Position numbers and translations under genes: made by a program
NCBI GenBank assembly: GCA_024275575.1
Contig: JAJRYV010000049.1
Location: 1 to 37,103 of the forward strand
Length of the DNA stretch: 37,103 nt
From: a bacterium
Lineage (GTDB): Bacteria; Zhuqueibacterota; Zhuqueibacteria; Zhuqueibacterales; Geothermadaptataceae
Direction of reading: 5' to 3'
Shown here: positions 1 to 9,627 of the stretch, one piece after another
How the letters are laid out: each line of letters opens with the position of its first letter
Numbering within the stretch: the first letter of the stretch is position 1
The notes under the pieces: model-generated
Database searches by the model: none
What the model was told of the DNA's origin: nothing
Seen by the model: only the letters and a program-made list of their open reading frames with translations

Positions 1-279
1 CTTAAGTGTAACAGCGATGGATTCGAGAATAAAATCTCCAAATTCATAGCTGTAACGATGATTGATCGCATGAAAATAGTCGATATCCATTATCAGTAAA
101 GCGATGGGGATTTTGCGAGACTTGGCAAATTTGAAAGATTGCGCCAGCTCTGTATGGAAACTGGCGTGGTTAAGTAAACCAGTGAGAGAATCACGCTTGC
201 GACGGATATTCTCTTCAAAATTTCCGATTTTTTTTCCTTTAATATCCTGGGCGGATATCAGACCATTACATCTCTGCAT
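1..279 (-). CDS. GGDEF-domain protein (diguanylate cyclase-like), N-terminal part, cut by window edge
   Basis: The reverse strand reads an open frame of 93 codons from ATG at 279 to the window edge with no stop. A GGAG ribosome site lies about 8 bases upstream of the ATG. Residues 30-93 match the first half of a GGDEF domain: RDSLTGLLNHASF is the usual domain-opening motif, and MDIDYFHAIN is the metal- and substrate-binding strand. The usual FKxxND...GHxxGD stretch is altered here: FH replaces FK, NH replaces ND, and the YGH pair reads YSY before GD. The GG(D/E)EF signature itself lies outside the window, so cyclase activity cannot be judged. There is no room for a long N-terminal sensor: only about 29 residues precede the domain. 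In the family such proteins make cyclic di-GMP from two GTP in the cytoplasm; for this copy that is inference. Confidence 0.8.
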   Translation of the reverse strand, partial: MQRCNGLISAQDIKGKKIGNFEENIRRKRDSLTGLLNHASFHTELAQSFKFAKSRKIPIALLIMDIDYFHAINHRYSYEFGDFILESIAVTLK

Positions 280-347
280 GATAGATTTTCTCCACTTGCT
301 GTTCTGCCGGTAAAACCCGGGCAAAGCCGGAGTTCTTTTCTGAACAT

Positions 348-376
348 ATTATCGACCCGGCATAAAAATCTCTTAA
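348..376 (-). promoter_or_regulatory. candidate promoter for the GGDEF gene
   Basis: On the reverse strand TTAAGA and GATAAT are separated by exactly 17 bases. The predicted start of transcription is about 60 bases before the ATG at 279. The -35 box matches only four of six consensus bases, so this is a tentative call. Confidence 0.35.
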
Positions 377-543
377 TGGTAATAATTGATACTATTCTCT
401 CACAATGGTGATCTTTTTGTTTCATCTTGATCATGCAACAAAAAACGCTGCCCACTGTGATGATTCCGGAATTTTACTGCGAAACAAGGCTTATTAAAAT
501 CTATTCATGTTTCAGGCTGTGATGAATATGCTTGAGCAAGTTG

Positions 544-572
544 TTGACATTTTACAGCGTATTAATTATATT
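544..572 (+). promoter_or_regulatory. strong sigma-70-type promoter upstream of valS
   Basis: TTGACA at 544-549 is a perfect -35 box. It is followed by a 17-base spacer and TATATT at 567-572. Transcription would begin near 579, giving a leader of about 45 bases before the valS ATG. It probably drives valS and the tightly spaced genes behind it. Confidence 0.75.
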
Positions 573-625
573 CGCCTTTTCTATATTTTTTTGGAAGTTA
601 GCGATAATCTTCGTGGGAGTCGTAC

Positions 626-3334
626 ATGAGTTTTACCGATATTGACAAAGTTTATAACCCGGATAAAGTCGAAAGACGCATCTATCAATTCTGGCTTGCA
701 CAAAATGCTTTTCATGGCGAGCCAAATCCCGATAAATCACCATATTCAATCGTTATCCCCCCACCAAACGTCACCGACCGCCTGCACATGGGGCATGCAT
801 ATAATAATACTTTGCAGGATATTCTGATCCGCTTCAAAAAAATGCTCGGATTCGAAACGATGTGGATGCCCGGCACCGACCATGCAGGCATCGCCACACA
901 AACGGTCGTCGAACGCAGTTTGAAAGAAAATGAAAGCAAGACCCGCTATGACCTCGGACGGGAAAAGTTTATCGAGCACGTCTGGTTATGGAAAGATAAA
1001 CACGGCGCCATCATCATCGATCAGTTGAAAAAGCTCGGCTGCGCCTGTGACTGGCAGCGCGAAAGATTTACCATGGATGCAGGCCTCTCTGAAGCGGTAC
1101 AGGAAGTGTTTATCCAATTGTATGAGCGCGGGCTGATCTACAAAGGGCAACGCATCGTTAACTGGGACCCGGCCTCGGCAACCGCCCTCGCTGATGACGA
1201 GGTCGAACACAAAGAGATCAACGGTAAGCTTTACCATATCAAATATAAATTCAAAGATTCCGATGATTTTCTCGTCGTCGCCACGACACGACCGGAAACC
1301 CTGCTCGGCGATACGGGCATCGCCATTTCTCCTGAAGATTCGGAAAAGCAGTATCTTTTGGGCAGAGAAGTCATTATTCCGTTTGTCAATCGTCCGGTGA
1401 AAATTTTTGCAGATGAGCATGTTGACAAAGAATTCGGGTCCGGGTTTGTCAAAGTTACACCGGCACACGATCCCAACGATTTCGAGATGGGTCAGCGGCA
1501 TCATCTCGATCAGATCGTCATCATGGACCGTGACGGCAAGATTTTACAGTGCTGTATTCGTGTCCGGGGAAGCGAGCGTGCTGAAGAATTATCTATCCCT
1601 GCTTTTTTATCCGGTGCTGATCGTTTTGAAGCGCGAAAACGCATCATTGCCGAACTCGAAAAAACAGGAGATATCGTCAAAATCGAGGAACACGTTCACG
1701 CGGTTGGGCACAGCTATCGTTCCAAAGTGCCCATCGAACCTTACCTCTCGGAGCAGTGGTTTGTAAAAATGAAACCACTCGCCGAAAAAGCGCTTGCAGC
1801 CGTACAATCGGGACAGGTTAAACTCTACCCCGAAGGACGGTTCGAAAAAACCTATGAACACTGGATGAGCAATATCCGTGACTGGTGTATTTCACGGCAA
1901 TTGTGGTGGGGACACCGCATACCGGCGTGGTACAATGAGAAAAATGAGATCCGCGTCAGCAAAACCGACCCCTCGACTGCTGAAGAAAAATGGACGCAGG
2001 ACCCTGATGTGCTGGACACCTGGTTTTCCTCACAACTCTGGCCGTTTTCAACGCTTGGCTGGCCGCAGGAAACTGCAGCTTTGAAATATTTTTATCCGAC
2101 AAATACCCTCGTGACCGGTGCTGACATCATTTTTTTCTGGGTTGCACGGATGATCATGGCCGGGCTGGAATTTCGCAAAGATATCCCGTTTGAAAATGTC
2201 TATTTCAACGGCATCGTGCGCGATGAAAATGGCCGTAAAATGAGCAAAAGCCTGGGCAACGGCATCGATCCCTTGGAGATGATCGACAAATACAGCGCCG
2301 ATGCCGTGCGCTACACGCTGCTCAGCTTGTCTTCGGAAGGGCAGGATATTTATCTCGGGAAAAAAGATTTTGAAATCGGTCGCAATTTTACCAATAAATT
2401 ATGGAATTCCTTCCGTTTTCTCAGCATGCATTTGAGTGAAGATATGCTCGACAAAGCCCGGTTGAGTGATATCAATAAACTGCAGGAAGAACATAAACTC
2501 GATTTGGCGGATGAATGGATTTTGAGCCGCTACAGCGCCACTATTCAACGCGTGACCAAAGGCTTCGAAGAATTCAAATTTCATGAAGCCGTCAGCGCTT
2601 TGCATTCATTTTTCTGGCGCGAATACTGCGATTGGTATCTCGAATTATCGAAACCGCGGCTTTATGGCGCTGATAAAGAATTGCGCGATGCTTCGCTTAA
2701 GGTAGCGCTATTTACGCTAAAAGGTATCCTGAAACTTCTGCACCCATTGATTCCATTTATCACCGAAGAAATCTGGCAAATCATCGGCTTGCCGGAAAAC
2801 AAAAGTATACTGCTCTCCGAATGGCCCGCAGATGAGGCTGTTTTTGCCAATCCAGCGATCGAAGCCGACGCTGACTTTTTGCAGGCGATGATCAACGCGG
2901 TGCGTAATATCCGCGGCGAAATGAACGTGCCGCCTAAAAACCCGGCACAACTGCTGATCTCCGGTGCCGATGATCACGTTGCGCAACTTGTTCAAAAATA
3001 TTTGCCATACTTTACCCAATTAGCAAATGTCGATCAAGTTCGGGCGAGCCGGCAATTGCAACGGCCGGAATTATCGGCGACAGCGGTTGTCAACAAACTT
3101 GAAGTTTTTGTGCCGCTTTCCGGTCTCATCGATATCGAGAAGGAAAAATCCCGGTTAGAGAAAGAGAAGAACCGGTTGGACAAACAGTTGACCGGGCTGA
3201 TGAAAAAACTTGGCAATGAAGATTTTCTCAATCGCGCGCCCGAGGAGGTGATCGAGCGGGAAAAACAGAAACTGGAAGATTGGCGGGTCACGCTGGATAA
3301 AATCAGAGAAAATCTCGAACAGTTAACCCTTTGA
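626..3334 (+). CDS. valS: valine--tRNA ligase
   Basis: This 902-residue protein charges tRNA-Val with valine in the cytoplasm. It is a class I synthetase of normal bacterial length. The HIGH-type signature reads HMGH at residues 54-57 after PPPNVT, and KMSKS is at 538-542. The inserted editing domain is recognisable from TTRPETLLGD and from GFVKVTPAHDPNDFEMG, which in the family clears mischarged threonine. The C-terminus is the typical coiled-coil arm, rich in Glu, Lys and Leu (about residues 830-900). ATG 626 has GGGAG six bases upstream and lies behind a strong promoter. The linker before RFEARK is rather long but resembles the long form seen in other ValRS. It is first in a run with a DUF4139 gene and recG, and the next gene starts 14 bases after its stop. 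Confidence 0.97.
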   Translation: MSFTDIDKVYNPDKVERRIYQFWLAQNAFHGEPNPDKSPYSIVIPPPNVTDRLHMGHAYNNTLQDILIRFKKMLGFETMWMPGTDHAGIATQTVVERSLKENESKTRYDLGREKFIEHVWLWKDKHGAIIIDQLKKLGCACDWQRERFTMDAGLSEAVQEVFIQLYERGLIYKGQRIVNWDPASATALADDEVEHKEINGKLYHIKYKFKDSDDFLVVATTRPETLLGDTGIAISPEDSEKQYLLGREVIIPFVNRPVKIFADEHVDKEFGSGFVKVTPAHDPNDFEMGQRHHLDQIVIMDRDGKILQCCIRVRGSERAEELSIPAFLSGADRFEARKRIIAELEKTGDIVKIEEHVHAVGHSYRSKVPIEPYLSEQWFVKMKPLAEKALAAVQSGQVKLYPEGRFEKTYEHWMSNIRDWCISRQLWWGHRIPAWYNEKNEIRVSKTDPSTAEEKWTQDPDVLDTWFSSQLWPFSTLGWPQETAALKYFYPTNTLVTGADIIFFWVARMIMAGLEFRKDIPFENVYFNGIVRDENGRKMSKSLGNGIDPLEMIDKYSADAVRYTLLSLSSEGQDIYLGKKDFEIGRNFTNKLWNSFRFLSMHLSEDMLDKARLSDINKLQEEHKLDLADEWILSRYSATIQRVTKGFEEFKFHEAVSALHSFFWREYCDWYLELSKPRLYGADKELRDASLKVALFTLKGILKLLHPLIPFITEEIWQIIGLPENKSILLSEWPADEAVFANPAIEADADFLQAMINAVRNIRGEMNVPPKNPAQLLISGADDHVAQLVQKYLPYFTQLANVDQVRASRQLQRPELSATAVVNKLEVFVPLSGLIDIEKEKSRLEKEKNRLDKQLTGLMKKLGNEDFLNRAPEEVIEREKQKLEDWRVTLDKIRENLEQLTL

Positions 3335-3348
3335 TATGGAGAATAACC

Positions 3349-4695
3349 ATGCGCCTGCGACTGCTGTGCGCCGGTATTTTCGTTCTTCTCGCGAATGAGA
3401 CACTCAACGCGCAGGGAACAATCAAACTCACCGTCTACAATAATGATCTCGCACTTGTCAGTGAAACCCGTGAGGTTGCCATTGCTGCCGGGAACAGCCG
3501 GGTTGAGTTTCCCGGTGTTGCAGCGAGAATTATTCCTGCGAGTGTATTGATCAATGTACTCGATGATTCACGGAGTTTACAGGTATCAGAGCAAAATTTC
3601 GAATTTGATCTGATTGGCAGCGCCAAATTGTTCGACAAATATCTCGAGCAAAAAATAACACTGGAAACCGAACACAACGGCCGCATCAGCGGCAAATTGC
3701 TCAGCAGGAGTGGAACAGATATCATTCTGCAAATGTCAGCTGGACAACTGATGGTTATGAATACAAGGGAAATTCTGTCAACCCGTTTCGACAAACTACC
3801 CGAAGGATTACGCACGCGGCCAACGCTTTTGTGGGAAGTCGAAAATGATGGGAAAACTGCCCGCAAGCTGGAAGTGAGTTATCTCACCAACGGCATTTCT
3901 TGGCAGGCGGAATATGTTGGCGAGCTCGGCACAGAGGAAAAAAAACTCAATTTCACCGGATGGATTTCCGTCGATAACCGCAGCGGTAAAACCTATAAAA
4001 ATGCAAAACTGAAGTTGGTTGCCGGTGATATCAACCGACAGCATGTGGTAAGACGGCAATCGCGCTACCCCCAGGCTTTGCTGGAAAAATCAGCGGCGGT
4101 CGATGAAAAAAGCTTTTTTGAATACCATCTGTACACTGTCAAGCGAGCCACCAGCGTTAAAGATCAGCAGGAAAAACAGATCATTTTCATCGCACCAATT
4201 ATTGTTCAGGTTAAAAAAGAATATGTCTACACCGGCAGTGAAAACCCACGCAATGTTTCGGTTTATCTCAAATTCAGAAATGACCGGTCGGCAGGGCTCG
4301 GCATGGCTTTGCCCGCCGGCATCGCGCGCATTTACAAGGCGGATTCAGATGACGGCAAAATATTCCTCGGTGAAGACCGGCTCAGCCATACACCCAAAAA
4401 TGAAGATATTCGCCTGAAAATCGGCAATGCTTTCGATATCATCGGCGAGCGCAAAGAACTTTACACTAATAAACTATCCAAACGCAGCAGTGAACGAGCA
4501 TTTGAAATCAGTTTGCGCAATCACAAACAGGAAGCGGTTGTCGTGTTGGTGATAGAGCAATTTTATGGCGATTGGCGTATTACGGAATCTTCTCTGCCGG
4601 TAAAATCAAAAACTGCTGAAAAAGCCACATGGCTGGTCAAAATTCCTGCAGAAGGAGAAAGTAAATTAAACTTTGTCATCCACTCCCGCTGGTAG
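3349..4695 (+). CDS. secreted DUF4139 domain protein
   Basis: The protein is 448 residues from ATG 3349, which has GGAG seven bases upstream. A TTG at 3331 overlapping the valS stop is possible but less likely. Residues 1-22 form a signal peptide (MRLRLLCAGIFVLL..., cleavage near NAQ), so the protein is exported to the periplasm or outer surface. The rest looks beta-rich. The DUF4139 hallmark is clear in the middle: NGISWQAEYVGEL followed by ISVDNRSGKTYKNAKLKLVAGD. A short motif with VYNNDLALVSE opens the mature protein, as is common in this family. No enzymatic residues are known for DUF4139 and I cannot assign a function. It probably shares a transcript with valS and recG, which says little about its role. 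The family call is secure; the function is unknown. Confidence 0.85.
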   Translation: MRLRLLCAGIFVLLANETLNAQGTIKLTVYNNDLALVSETREVAIAAGNSRVEFPGVAARIIPASVLINVLDDSRSLQVSEQNFEFDLIGSAKLFDKYLEQKITLETEHNGRISGKLLSRSGTDIILQMSAGQLMVMNTREILSTRFDKLPEGLRTRPTLLWEVENDGKTARKLEVSYLTNGISWQAEYVGELGTEEKKLNFTGWISVDNRSGKTYKNAKLKLVAGDINRQHVVRRQSRYPQALLEKSAAVDEKSFFEYHLYTVKRATSVKDQQEKQIIFIAPIIVQVKKEYVYTGSENPRNVSVYLKFRNDRSAGLGMALPAGIARIYKADSDDGKIFLGEDRLSHTPKNEDIRLKIGNAFDIIGERKELYTNKLSKRSSERAFEISLRNHKQEAVVVLVIEQFYGDWRITESSLPVKSKTAEKATWLVKIPAEGESKLNFVIHSRW

Positions 4696-4731
4696 CTCTT
4701 TTTTCTCCTGATGCAGTGAGATGAATTCCAA

Positions 4732-6822
4732 ATGCCGACATTAAAATCTATCGATATTCGTTTTGTAAAAGGTGTGGGCGAGAAGCGGGCAGCTTTGTTG
4801 AAAGAACATGGTGTCTGTAATCTGGAGGATTTAATCTATCTTTTTCCCCGGCGCTATCTCGATCGCAGCACGGTAAAACCGCTGGGGCAGGTGCAGGAAG
4901 GCGAAGAAACAACCATTCTCGGAAAAATCATCCGGGTCGAGGAGGTTCGCGGAAAGAAGCCGCGATTTATCGCCACAATCAGCGATGGTAAGGGTTTTCT
5001 TCAGTGTATCTGGTTCAAAAGTTTGTATATTTGGCGCCGGGCGTTCAAACCGGGAGATTCATTTGCTTTCTTTGGAAAAATCACTTATTTTCGCGGTTTG
5101 CAGATGGTGCATCCTGAATATGATCGCATCGATGCGGATGGCAACTGGAACACCCTGAACACCGGTGTCATCGTGCCGATTTATCCATCGAGTGAAAAAC
5201 TGCGGCTCGCCGGCATGCACAGCCGCAGTATGCGACGTTTAATTCAAAGTTCGCTCGAACTTTATGGCGAACTGATCAAAGAATCGCTGCCGGATGAAGT
5301 TTTGCAGAAGAATGAGTTGATGCCACTACAACCGGCGCTGCAAAACGTTCATTCACCATTGTCGCAGCGTGAATTGGAAATGGCCCGGCGGCGTTTAAAA
5401 TTTGATGAATTTTTTTATCTCGAGCTAATACTGACACTACGTCGGCAAAAGATGCGTACGCAGGCACAAGGCATCGCTTTCGCCGATGTGGGCGACAAAA
5501 CCCGCCAATTGATTGAAAATTTGCCTTTTGAACTGACCGCCGCACAGAAACGTGTCTGCCACGAAATCTGGGAAGACATGCACAGCCCGATGGCGATGAA
5601 CCGACTGTTACAGGGCGACGTCGGTTCGGGCAAAACCATCGTCGCACTGATCGCTATGCTCATGGCCATCGAAAATGGTTATCAGGCGGCAATGATGGCA
5701 CCGACGGAAATCTTGGCCGAGCAGCATTTTCGGAATATCAATACGGCGCTTGAACAAATCGGTGTTCGAACGGTCATTTTGCTTGGTGGCCAGACAAAAA
5801 AGGTGCGTGAATTATATCTCGGTGAAATCAAAAACGGTGTGGCGCAGGTCATCATCGGTACGCATGCACTAATTCAGGAGACGGTCGAATTTAAAAATCT
5901 CGGCATTGCCATCGTCGATGAGCAGCACCGTTTTGGCGTCGTGCAGCGTGGCGCTTTACAGAAAAAAGGTAAAACCCCGGATGTGCTGGTGATGACGGCA
6001 ACGCCCATCCCGCGAACTTTATCGATGACGCTGTATGGCGATCTCGATGTGTCGATTATCGATGAATTACCCAAAGGCAGAAAACCAATTCGTACCGTCT
6101 GGCGTCCTTCTAAAAGGCGAAAAGAGATTTACCACTATATCCGCGATGAACTCGTACAGGGTGCCCAAGCTTATATCGTTTTTCCGCTTGTTGAAGAATC
6201 TGAGAAAATCGATCTGCGCGCCGCAACGGAATTTTATGAAAAAGTAAAAAAAGGCTTTTTTGAGCAATTTGCGGTCGGGCTGCTGCATGGCCGGATGAAA
6301 TCTGCTGAAAAAGATGCGGTCATGCAGAATTTCAAATCCGGAAAAACGCAATTACTGGTGGCGACTACCGTCATCGAAGTCGGTGTCGATGTGCCGAATG
6401 CAACGATAATGACTATCGAACATGCGGAACGGTTCGGTTTGACGCAATTGCACCAACTGCGCGGCAGGGTGGGGCGCGGTGAAAAAGAGAGCATCTGCAT
6501 TTTAATTGCCGAGACCCCGCTGAATGCCGAGGCCCGCAGAAGAATAAACACGATGTGTGAAACAAACGATGGATTTAAAATCGCCGAGGTCGACTTGGAA
6601 TTGCGTGGTCCGGGAGAATTCCTGGGCACACGGCAATCCGGCCTGCCTGATTTTAAAATTGCCGATGTCGTCGCTGACGCCGACGTTCTGCTGCAGGCAC
6701 GGAAGGAAGCCTTTCGTGTTGTCGAAAACGAAATAGCGCTAAAACAGGCTATGCTGCGAGCGGAACGCTGGGATTTTTTTCATCGTTATTTACGAAAACT
6801 GGAATTTGCAAAAATAAGCTGA
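4732..6822 (+). CDS. recG: ATP-dependent DNA helicase RecG
   Basis: RecG remodels stalled replication forks and Holliday junctions. This 696-residue protein has the family's full layout. An N-terminal wedge region with a helix-hairpin-like opening ([13 protein letters not shown]) and PRRYLDRS is followed by an OB fold. The superfamily 2 motor comes next: Walker A GDVGSGKT near residues 295-302, DEQHRFG at 396-402, and [10 protein letters not shown] near 422. The second RecA-like half contains [20 protein letters not shown] and QLRGRVGRG. The C-terminal part includes [14 protein letters not shown], a conserved RecG motif. The start at ATG 4732 has only a weak GTGAG-like site about a dozen bases upstream, but the protein length is right. 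It follows the DUF4139 gene by 36 bases and precedes a DUF2723 gene by 65 bases. Confidence 0.97.
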   Translation: MPTLKSIDIRFVKGVGEKRAALLKEHGVCNLEDLIYLFPRRYLDRSTVKPLGQVQEGEETTILGKIIRVEEVRGKKPRFIATISDGKGFLQCIWFKSLYIWRRAFKPGDSFAFFGKITYFRGLQMVHPEYDRIDADGNWNTLNTGVIVPIYPSSEKLRLAGMHSRSMRRLIQSSLELYGELIKESLPDEVLQKNELMPLQPALQNVHSPLSQRELEMARRRLKFDEFFYLELILTLRRQKMRTQAQGIAFADVGDKTRQLIENLPFELTAAQKRVCHEIWEDMHSPMAMNRLLQGDVGSGKTIVALIAMLMAIENGYQAAMMAPTEILAEQHFRNINTALEQIGVRTVILLGGQTKKVRELYLGEIKNGVAQVIIGTHALIQETVEFKNLGIAIVDEQHRFGVVQRGALQKKGKTPDVLVMTATPIPRTLSMTLYGDLDVSIIDELPKGRKPIRTVWRPSKRRKEIYHYIRDELVQGAQAYIVFPLVEESEKIDLRAATEFYEKVKKGFFEQFAVGLLHGRMKSAEKDAVMQNFKSGKTQLLVATTVIEVGVDVPNATIMTIEHAERFGLTQLHQLRGRVGRGEKESICILIAETPLNAEARRRINTMCETNDGFKIAEVDLELRGPGEFLGTRQSGLPDFKIADVVADADVLLQARKEAFRVVENEIALKQAMLRAERWDFFHRYLRKLEFAKIS

Positions 6823-6887
6823 CTTGTTTCCCGCCAAATTGCCGGACGCAAACAAAGCGCAACAAAATACCTGGAGGAAAGAAAAAC

Positions 6888-9614
6888 TTGAGCCGCTTTA
6901 AAAATCCAAAATCGCTTATCGGCGGAATTGTCTTTCTCGTTTCGCTGATCACTTACATCAAAACGCTAGCCCCCACGACCTCTTTCTGGGATTGTGGTGA
7001 GTTCATCGCGACCTCGTATACCCTCGGCATACCGCATCCTCCGGGTTCACCGCTCTTTATTCTCGTCGGCCGCATTTTTTCGATGATTCCCTTTGTTGAA
7101 GACATCGGCCTACGCGTCAATTTTATTTCACCGCTGCTCAGTGCATTTGCCGCGATGTTCACCTATCTGATCATCGTTCGTCTGATCGAAATGTGGCAGG
7201 GCAAAGCAGCTTCTGTTGAGCAGCAAATTATCCATTATGCCAGTGGCGCTATCGGTGCGCTGGCTTTTGCTTTTTCCGACAGCCAATGGTTTAATTCAGT
7301 CGAGGCGGAAGTTTATGCAGCCTCGCTTTTTTTGACCGCAATTGTCGTATGGATGATTTTAGTCTGGGCTGAAAACAGTGACGATCCCAATTCGGATCGC
7401 TGGATTTTGATGATCTTTTATACTATTGGGTTAGCGATCGGCGTGCATTTGCTCAATGTGCTCACACTCATTACCGTGTTTATGATCATCTATTTTCAGC
7501 GCAAAAAAATTACGCTGGAATCAGCCGTGTTCTTCAGCGCTTTCGCCGCTTTGAGTTTCATCGCGATCTACCCTGGTATTGTCAAAGGCATTCCGTTTTT
7601 GCTCAATGAAGTTGGATTTCTGCCCGTTTTTGCAGCGCCGGTCGTTCTTATTTTCGCAATTCGTTATACCGTGCTCAACAAGCAGCGATTAACTTCGCTT
7701 GTTTTGGTATCCTTTTTACTGGTATTGATCGGTTACTCGACTTACAGTCTTATTTATATCCGCTCGGGATTGAATCCGGAAATTGATGAGAATGCGCCGG
7801 ATACGACAGAAAAATTCGTTAAATATCTCAACCGGGAACAATACGGCGACTGGTCGATTTTTGATCGCAAAGCAAGCCTGGAACGCTCTCCCAATGCAGC
7901 ACTTTACACGGCCAACCCGAGAACTGCAACGGCGGCTGAAGTGAATAAATTTCTCTGGGATTATCAAATCAAAAAAATGTTCGTTCGCTATTTTGGCTGG
8001 CAATTTATCGGCAAAGGCGATGCGAAAGGCCCGGATGGTTTGATCGCCGACACGATTTCATTTCGCGGCCTGCTCGGGTTGCCGTTTCTATTGGGGTTAA
8101 TCGGTTTATTGCACCACTTCTGGCGCGATTGGCGACGTGCATCGGCGGTGATGATCCTTTTTATTATGACCGGCATTGCCATCGTCATTTATCTGAACCA
8201 GATTGATCCGCAACCACGGGAAAGAGATTATGCCTATACCGGGGCATTTTTCGCTTTTGCATTGTGGATAGGCATCGGCGCCTCAGCGATTTTGGAAAAT
8301 ATCCGTGATTTTTTACATCTGGAAACACGCAAACGCAACAATATACTCGCCCTGGCCGCGGTTGTGATGATTGCTGCCATACCGGCAAAAATGTTCGCTT
8401 TCAATTATTTTGAACACTCGCGCGACGGCAATTACGTCGCTTGGGACTATTCGAAAAATATTCTCGAAAGCTGTGAGCCCAATGCCATCGTCTTCACAAA
8501 CGGTGATAACGATACTTTTCCATTATGGTATTTACAGACCGTCGAAGGCATACGTCGGGATGTTCGCGTCGTCAATTTGAGTCTGCTCAATACCAGTTGG
8601 TATATCAAACAATTACGGGATTTTGAACCGAAAATAACCATCAAACTGGGTGATAAAGCCTTAGAGCAAATCTCTCCGATGCCCTGGAAAGAGAAAAAAA
8701 CAGTGACCATTCAAGTTCCGGATGAAGTGCTAGCAAAATGGATGGATAAAGATAAAATAACGGATGCACACCGTGAAATGCGTTTTGAACTCGGGCCGAC
8801 TTTGATGGGGCAGGGTATTCGCGTACAGGATATCATGATTTTGCATATTCTGGCGGAAAATAAATTCAAACGGCCGGTTTATTTCGCTGTCACGGTTTCG
8901 CCGGACAACAAGGTTGGATTGGGCAATTATTTGCGTATGGACGGCCTCGCTTTCCGCGTTCTTCCGGTAAAAAAACCAAAAGACGGCATCGACCCGGAAG
9001 TGCTGTCCGATCGTATTTTTAACAGATTTGCCTACCGCAACCTGGATAATCCGGATGTTTATTATAATGACAATATCATTGCACTTTTGGGCAATTACCG
9101 TTCGGCTTTTCTGCGGTTAGCGCAGTATCAGTTGGAAACGGAAAGAGACAAGGACAAGGCGCTAAAAACGCTTGACCATATGGAAACGGTGATTCCGGAG
9201 GAGGTTATTCCTCCGGCTGATTTTCGCTATAGTTTAATGATCGGGCAAATGTATCAGGCTGCCGGACGACCGGAAGAACTGAAACGCCGGCTCGATAAAG
9301 TGGCCTGGGATGCGAGAACGCCGGCAAATGAACGTGCTCGTTTTATCTTTCTTTATGCACAGCAATTGAAGGACTATGAGGGCGCCGTCAAACTGGCGCA
9401 AGATATTGCGAAAAACAATCCGCAAATGCGGCAAGCCTATTACAGTTATCTGATCGATTTATTGCGCAAATCGGGGCAGACCGGTTACAGCACTGAACTG
9501 ATAGATGAATGGCTGCAATTCGACCCCGCAAATCCTTCCGCCCTGCTCATGCAAAAACAACTGCAGCAAGCAGCTGAGAAAGATTCGATGACGAACGCAA
9601 ACAGTCACCAGTAG
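6888..9614 (+). CDS. DUF2723 multi-pass membrane protein, probable GT-C type glycosyltransferase
   Basis: The 908-residue frame begins at TTG 6888. The start is supported by GGAGG at 6873-6877 and by the family motif beginning shortly after. The N-terminus carries the DUF2723 hallmark SFWDCGEFIATSYTLGIPHP followed by PGSPLF. About a dozen hydrophobic segments run to roughly residue 490. The acidic WDxxEF loop after the first helix resembles the catalytic loop of GT-C glycosyltransferases. The remaining part (about 500-900) is soluble, with TPR-like helices near the end. The human relative TMEM260 is reported to be a protein O-mannosyltransferase; bacterial members are poorly characterised. 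A Dpm1-like gene that would make polyprenyl-phosphate mannose lies about 6 kb downstream, fitting a lipid-linked sugar donor. The family call is firm; activity and substrate are inference. Confidence 0.85.
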   Translation: MSRFKNPKSLIGGIVFLVSLITYIKTLAPTTSFWDCGEFIATSYTLGIPHPPGSPLFILVGRIFSMIPFVEDIGLRVNFISPLLSAFAAMFTYLIIVRLIEMWQGKAASVEQQIIHYASGAIGALAFAFSDSQWFNSVEAEVYAASLFLTAIVVWMILVWAENSDDPNSDRWILMIFYTIGLAIGVHLLNVLTLITVFMIIYFQRKKITLESAVFFSAFAALSFIAIYPGIVKGIPFLLNEVGFLPVFAAPVVLIFAIRYTVLNKQRLTSLVLVSFLLVLIGYSTYSLIYIRSGLNPEIDENAPDTTEKFVKYLNREQYGDWSIFDRKASLERSPNAALYTANPRTATAAEVNKFLWDYQIKKMFVRYFGWQFIGKGDAKGPDGLIADTISFRGLLGLPFLLGLIGLLHHFWRDWRRASAVMILFIMTGIAIVIYLNQIDPQPRERDYAYTGAFFAFALWIGIGASAILENIRDFLHLETRKRNNILALAAVVMIAAIPAKMFAFNYFEHSRDGNYVAWDYSKNILESCEPNAIVFTNGDNDTFPLWYLQTVEGIRRDVRVVNLSLLNTSWYIKQLRDFEPKITIKLGDKALEQISPMPWKEKKTVTIQVPDEVLAKWMDKDKITDAHREMRFELGPTLMGQGIRVQDIMILHILAENKFKRPVYFAVTVSPDNKVGLGNYLRMDGLAFRVLPVKKPKDGIDPEVLSDRIFNRFAYRNLDNPDVYYNDNIIALLGNYRSAFLRLAQYQLETERDKDKALKTLDHMETVIPEEVIPPADFRYSLMIGQMYQAAGRPEELKRRLDKVAWDARTPANERARFIFLYAQQLKDYEGAVKLAQDIAKNNPQMRQAYYSYLIDLLRKSGQTGYSTELIDEWLQFDPANPSALLMQKQLQQAAEKDSMTNANSHQ

Positions 9615-9627
9615 AGCGGAATTCTCA

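Larger units (their letters stand above)
280..625. other. divergent intergenic region between the GGDEF gene and valS
   Basis: This 346-base stretch separates the only divergent gene pair in the window. It carries a strong promoter-like site toward valS and a weaker one toward the GGDEF gene. I see no gene in it: the short reverse frame at 258-455 overlaps the GGDEF start in another frame and has no family features. No T-box leader is visible before valS, because the predicted transcript start leaves only about 45 bases of leader. Confidence 0.6.

Noticed and set aside
280-625. T-box or other aminoacyl-tRNA-sensing leader for valS
   Set aside because: The strong promoter leaves only about 45 bases of leader, too short for a T-box, and no stem is visible.
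986-1504. 172-codon reverse frame inside valS
   Set aside because: It lies wholly antisense to a well-conserved synthetase, has no start context and shows no family motif.
1530-1640. Apparent insertion in the valS editing-domain linker
   Set aside because: Long linkers before the RFEARK segment are known in other ValRS, and the frame continues without disruption.
3435-3866. 143-codon reverse frame inside the DUF4139 gene
   Set aside because: Antisense shadow of a gene with a clear signal peptide and domain match.
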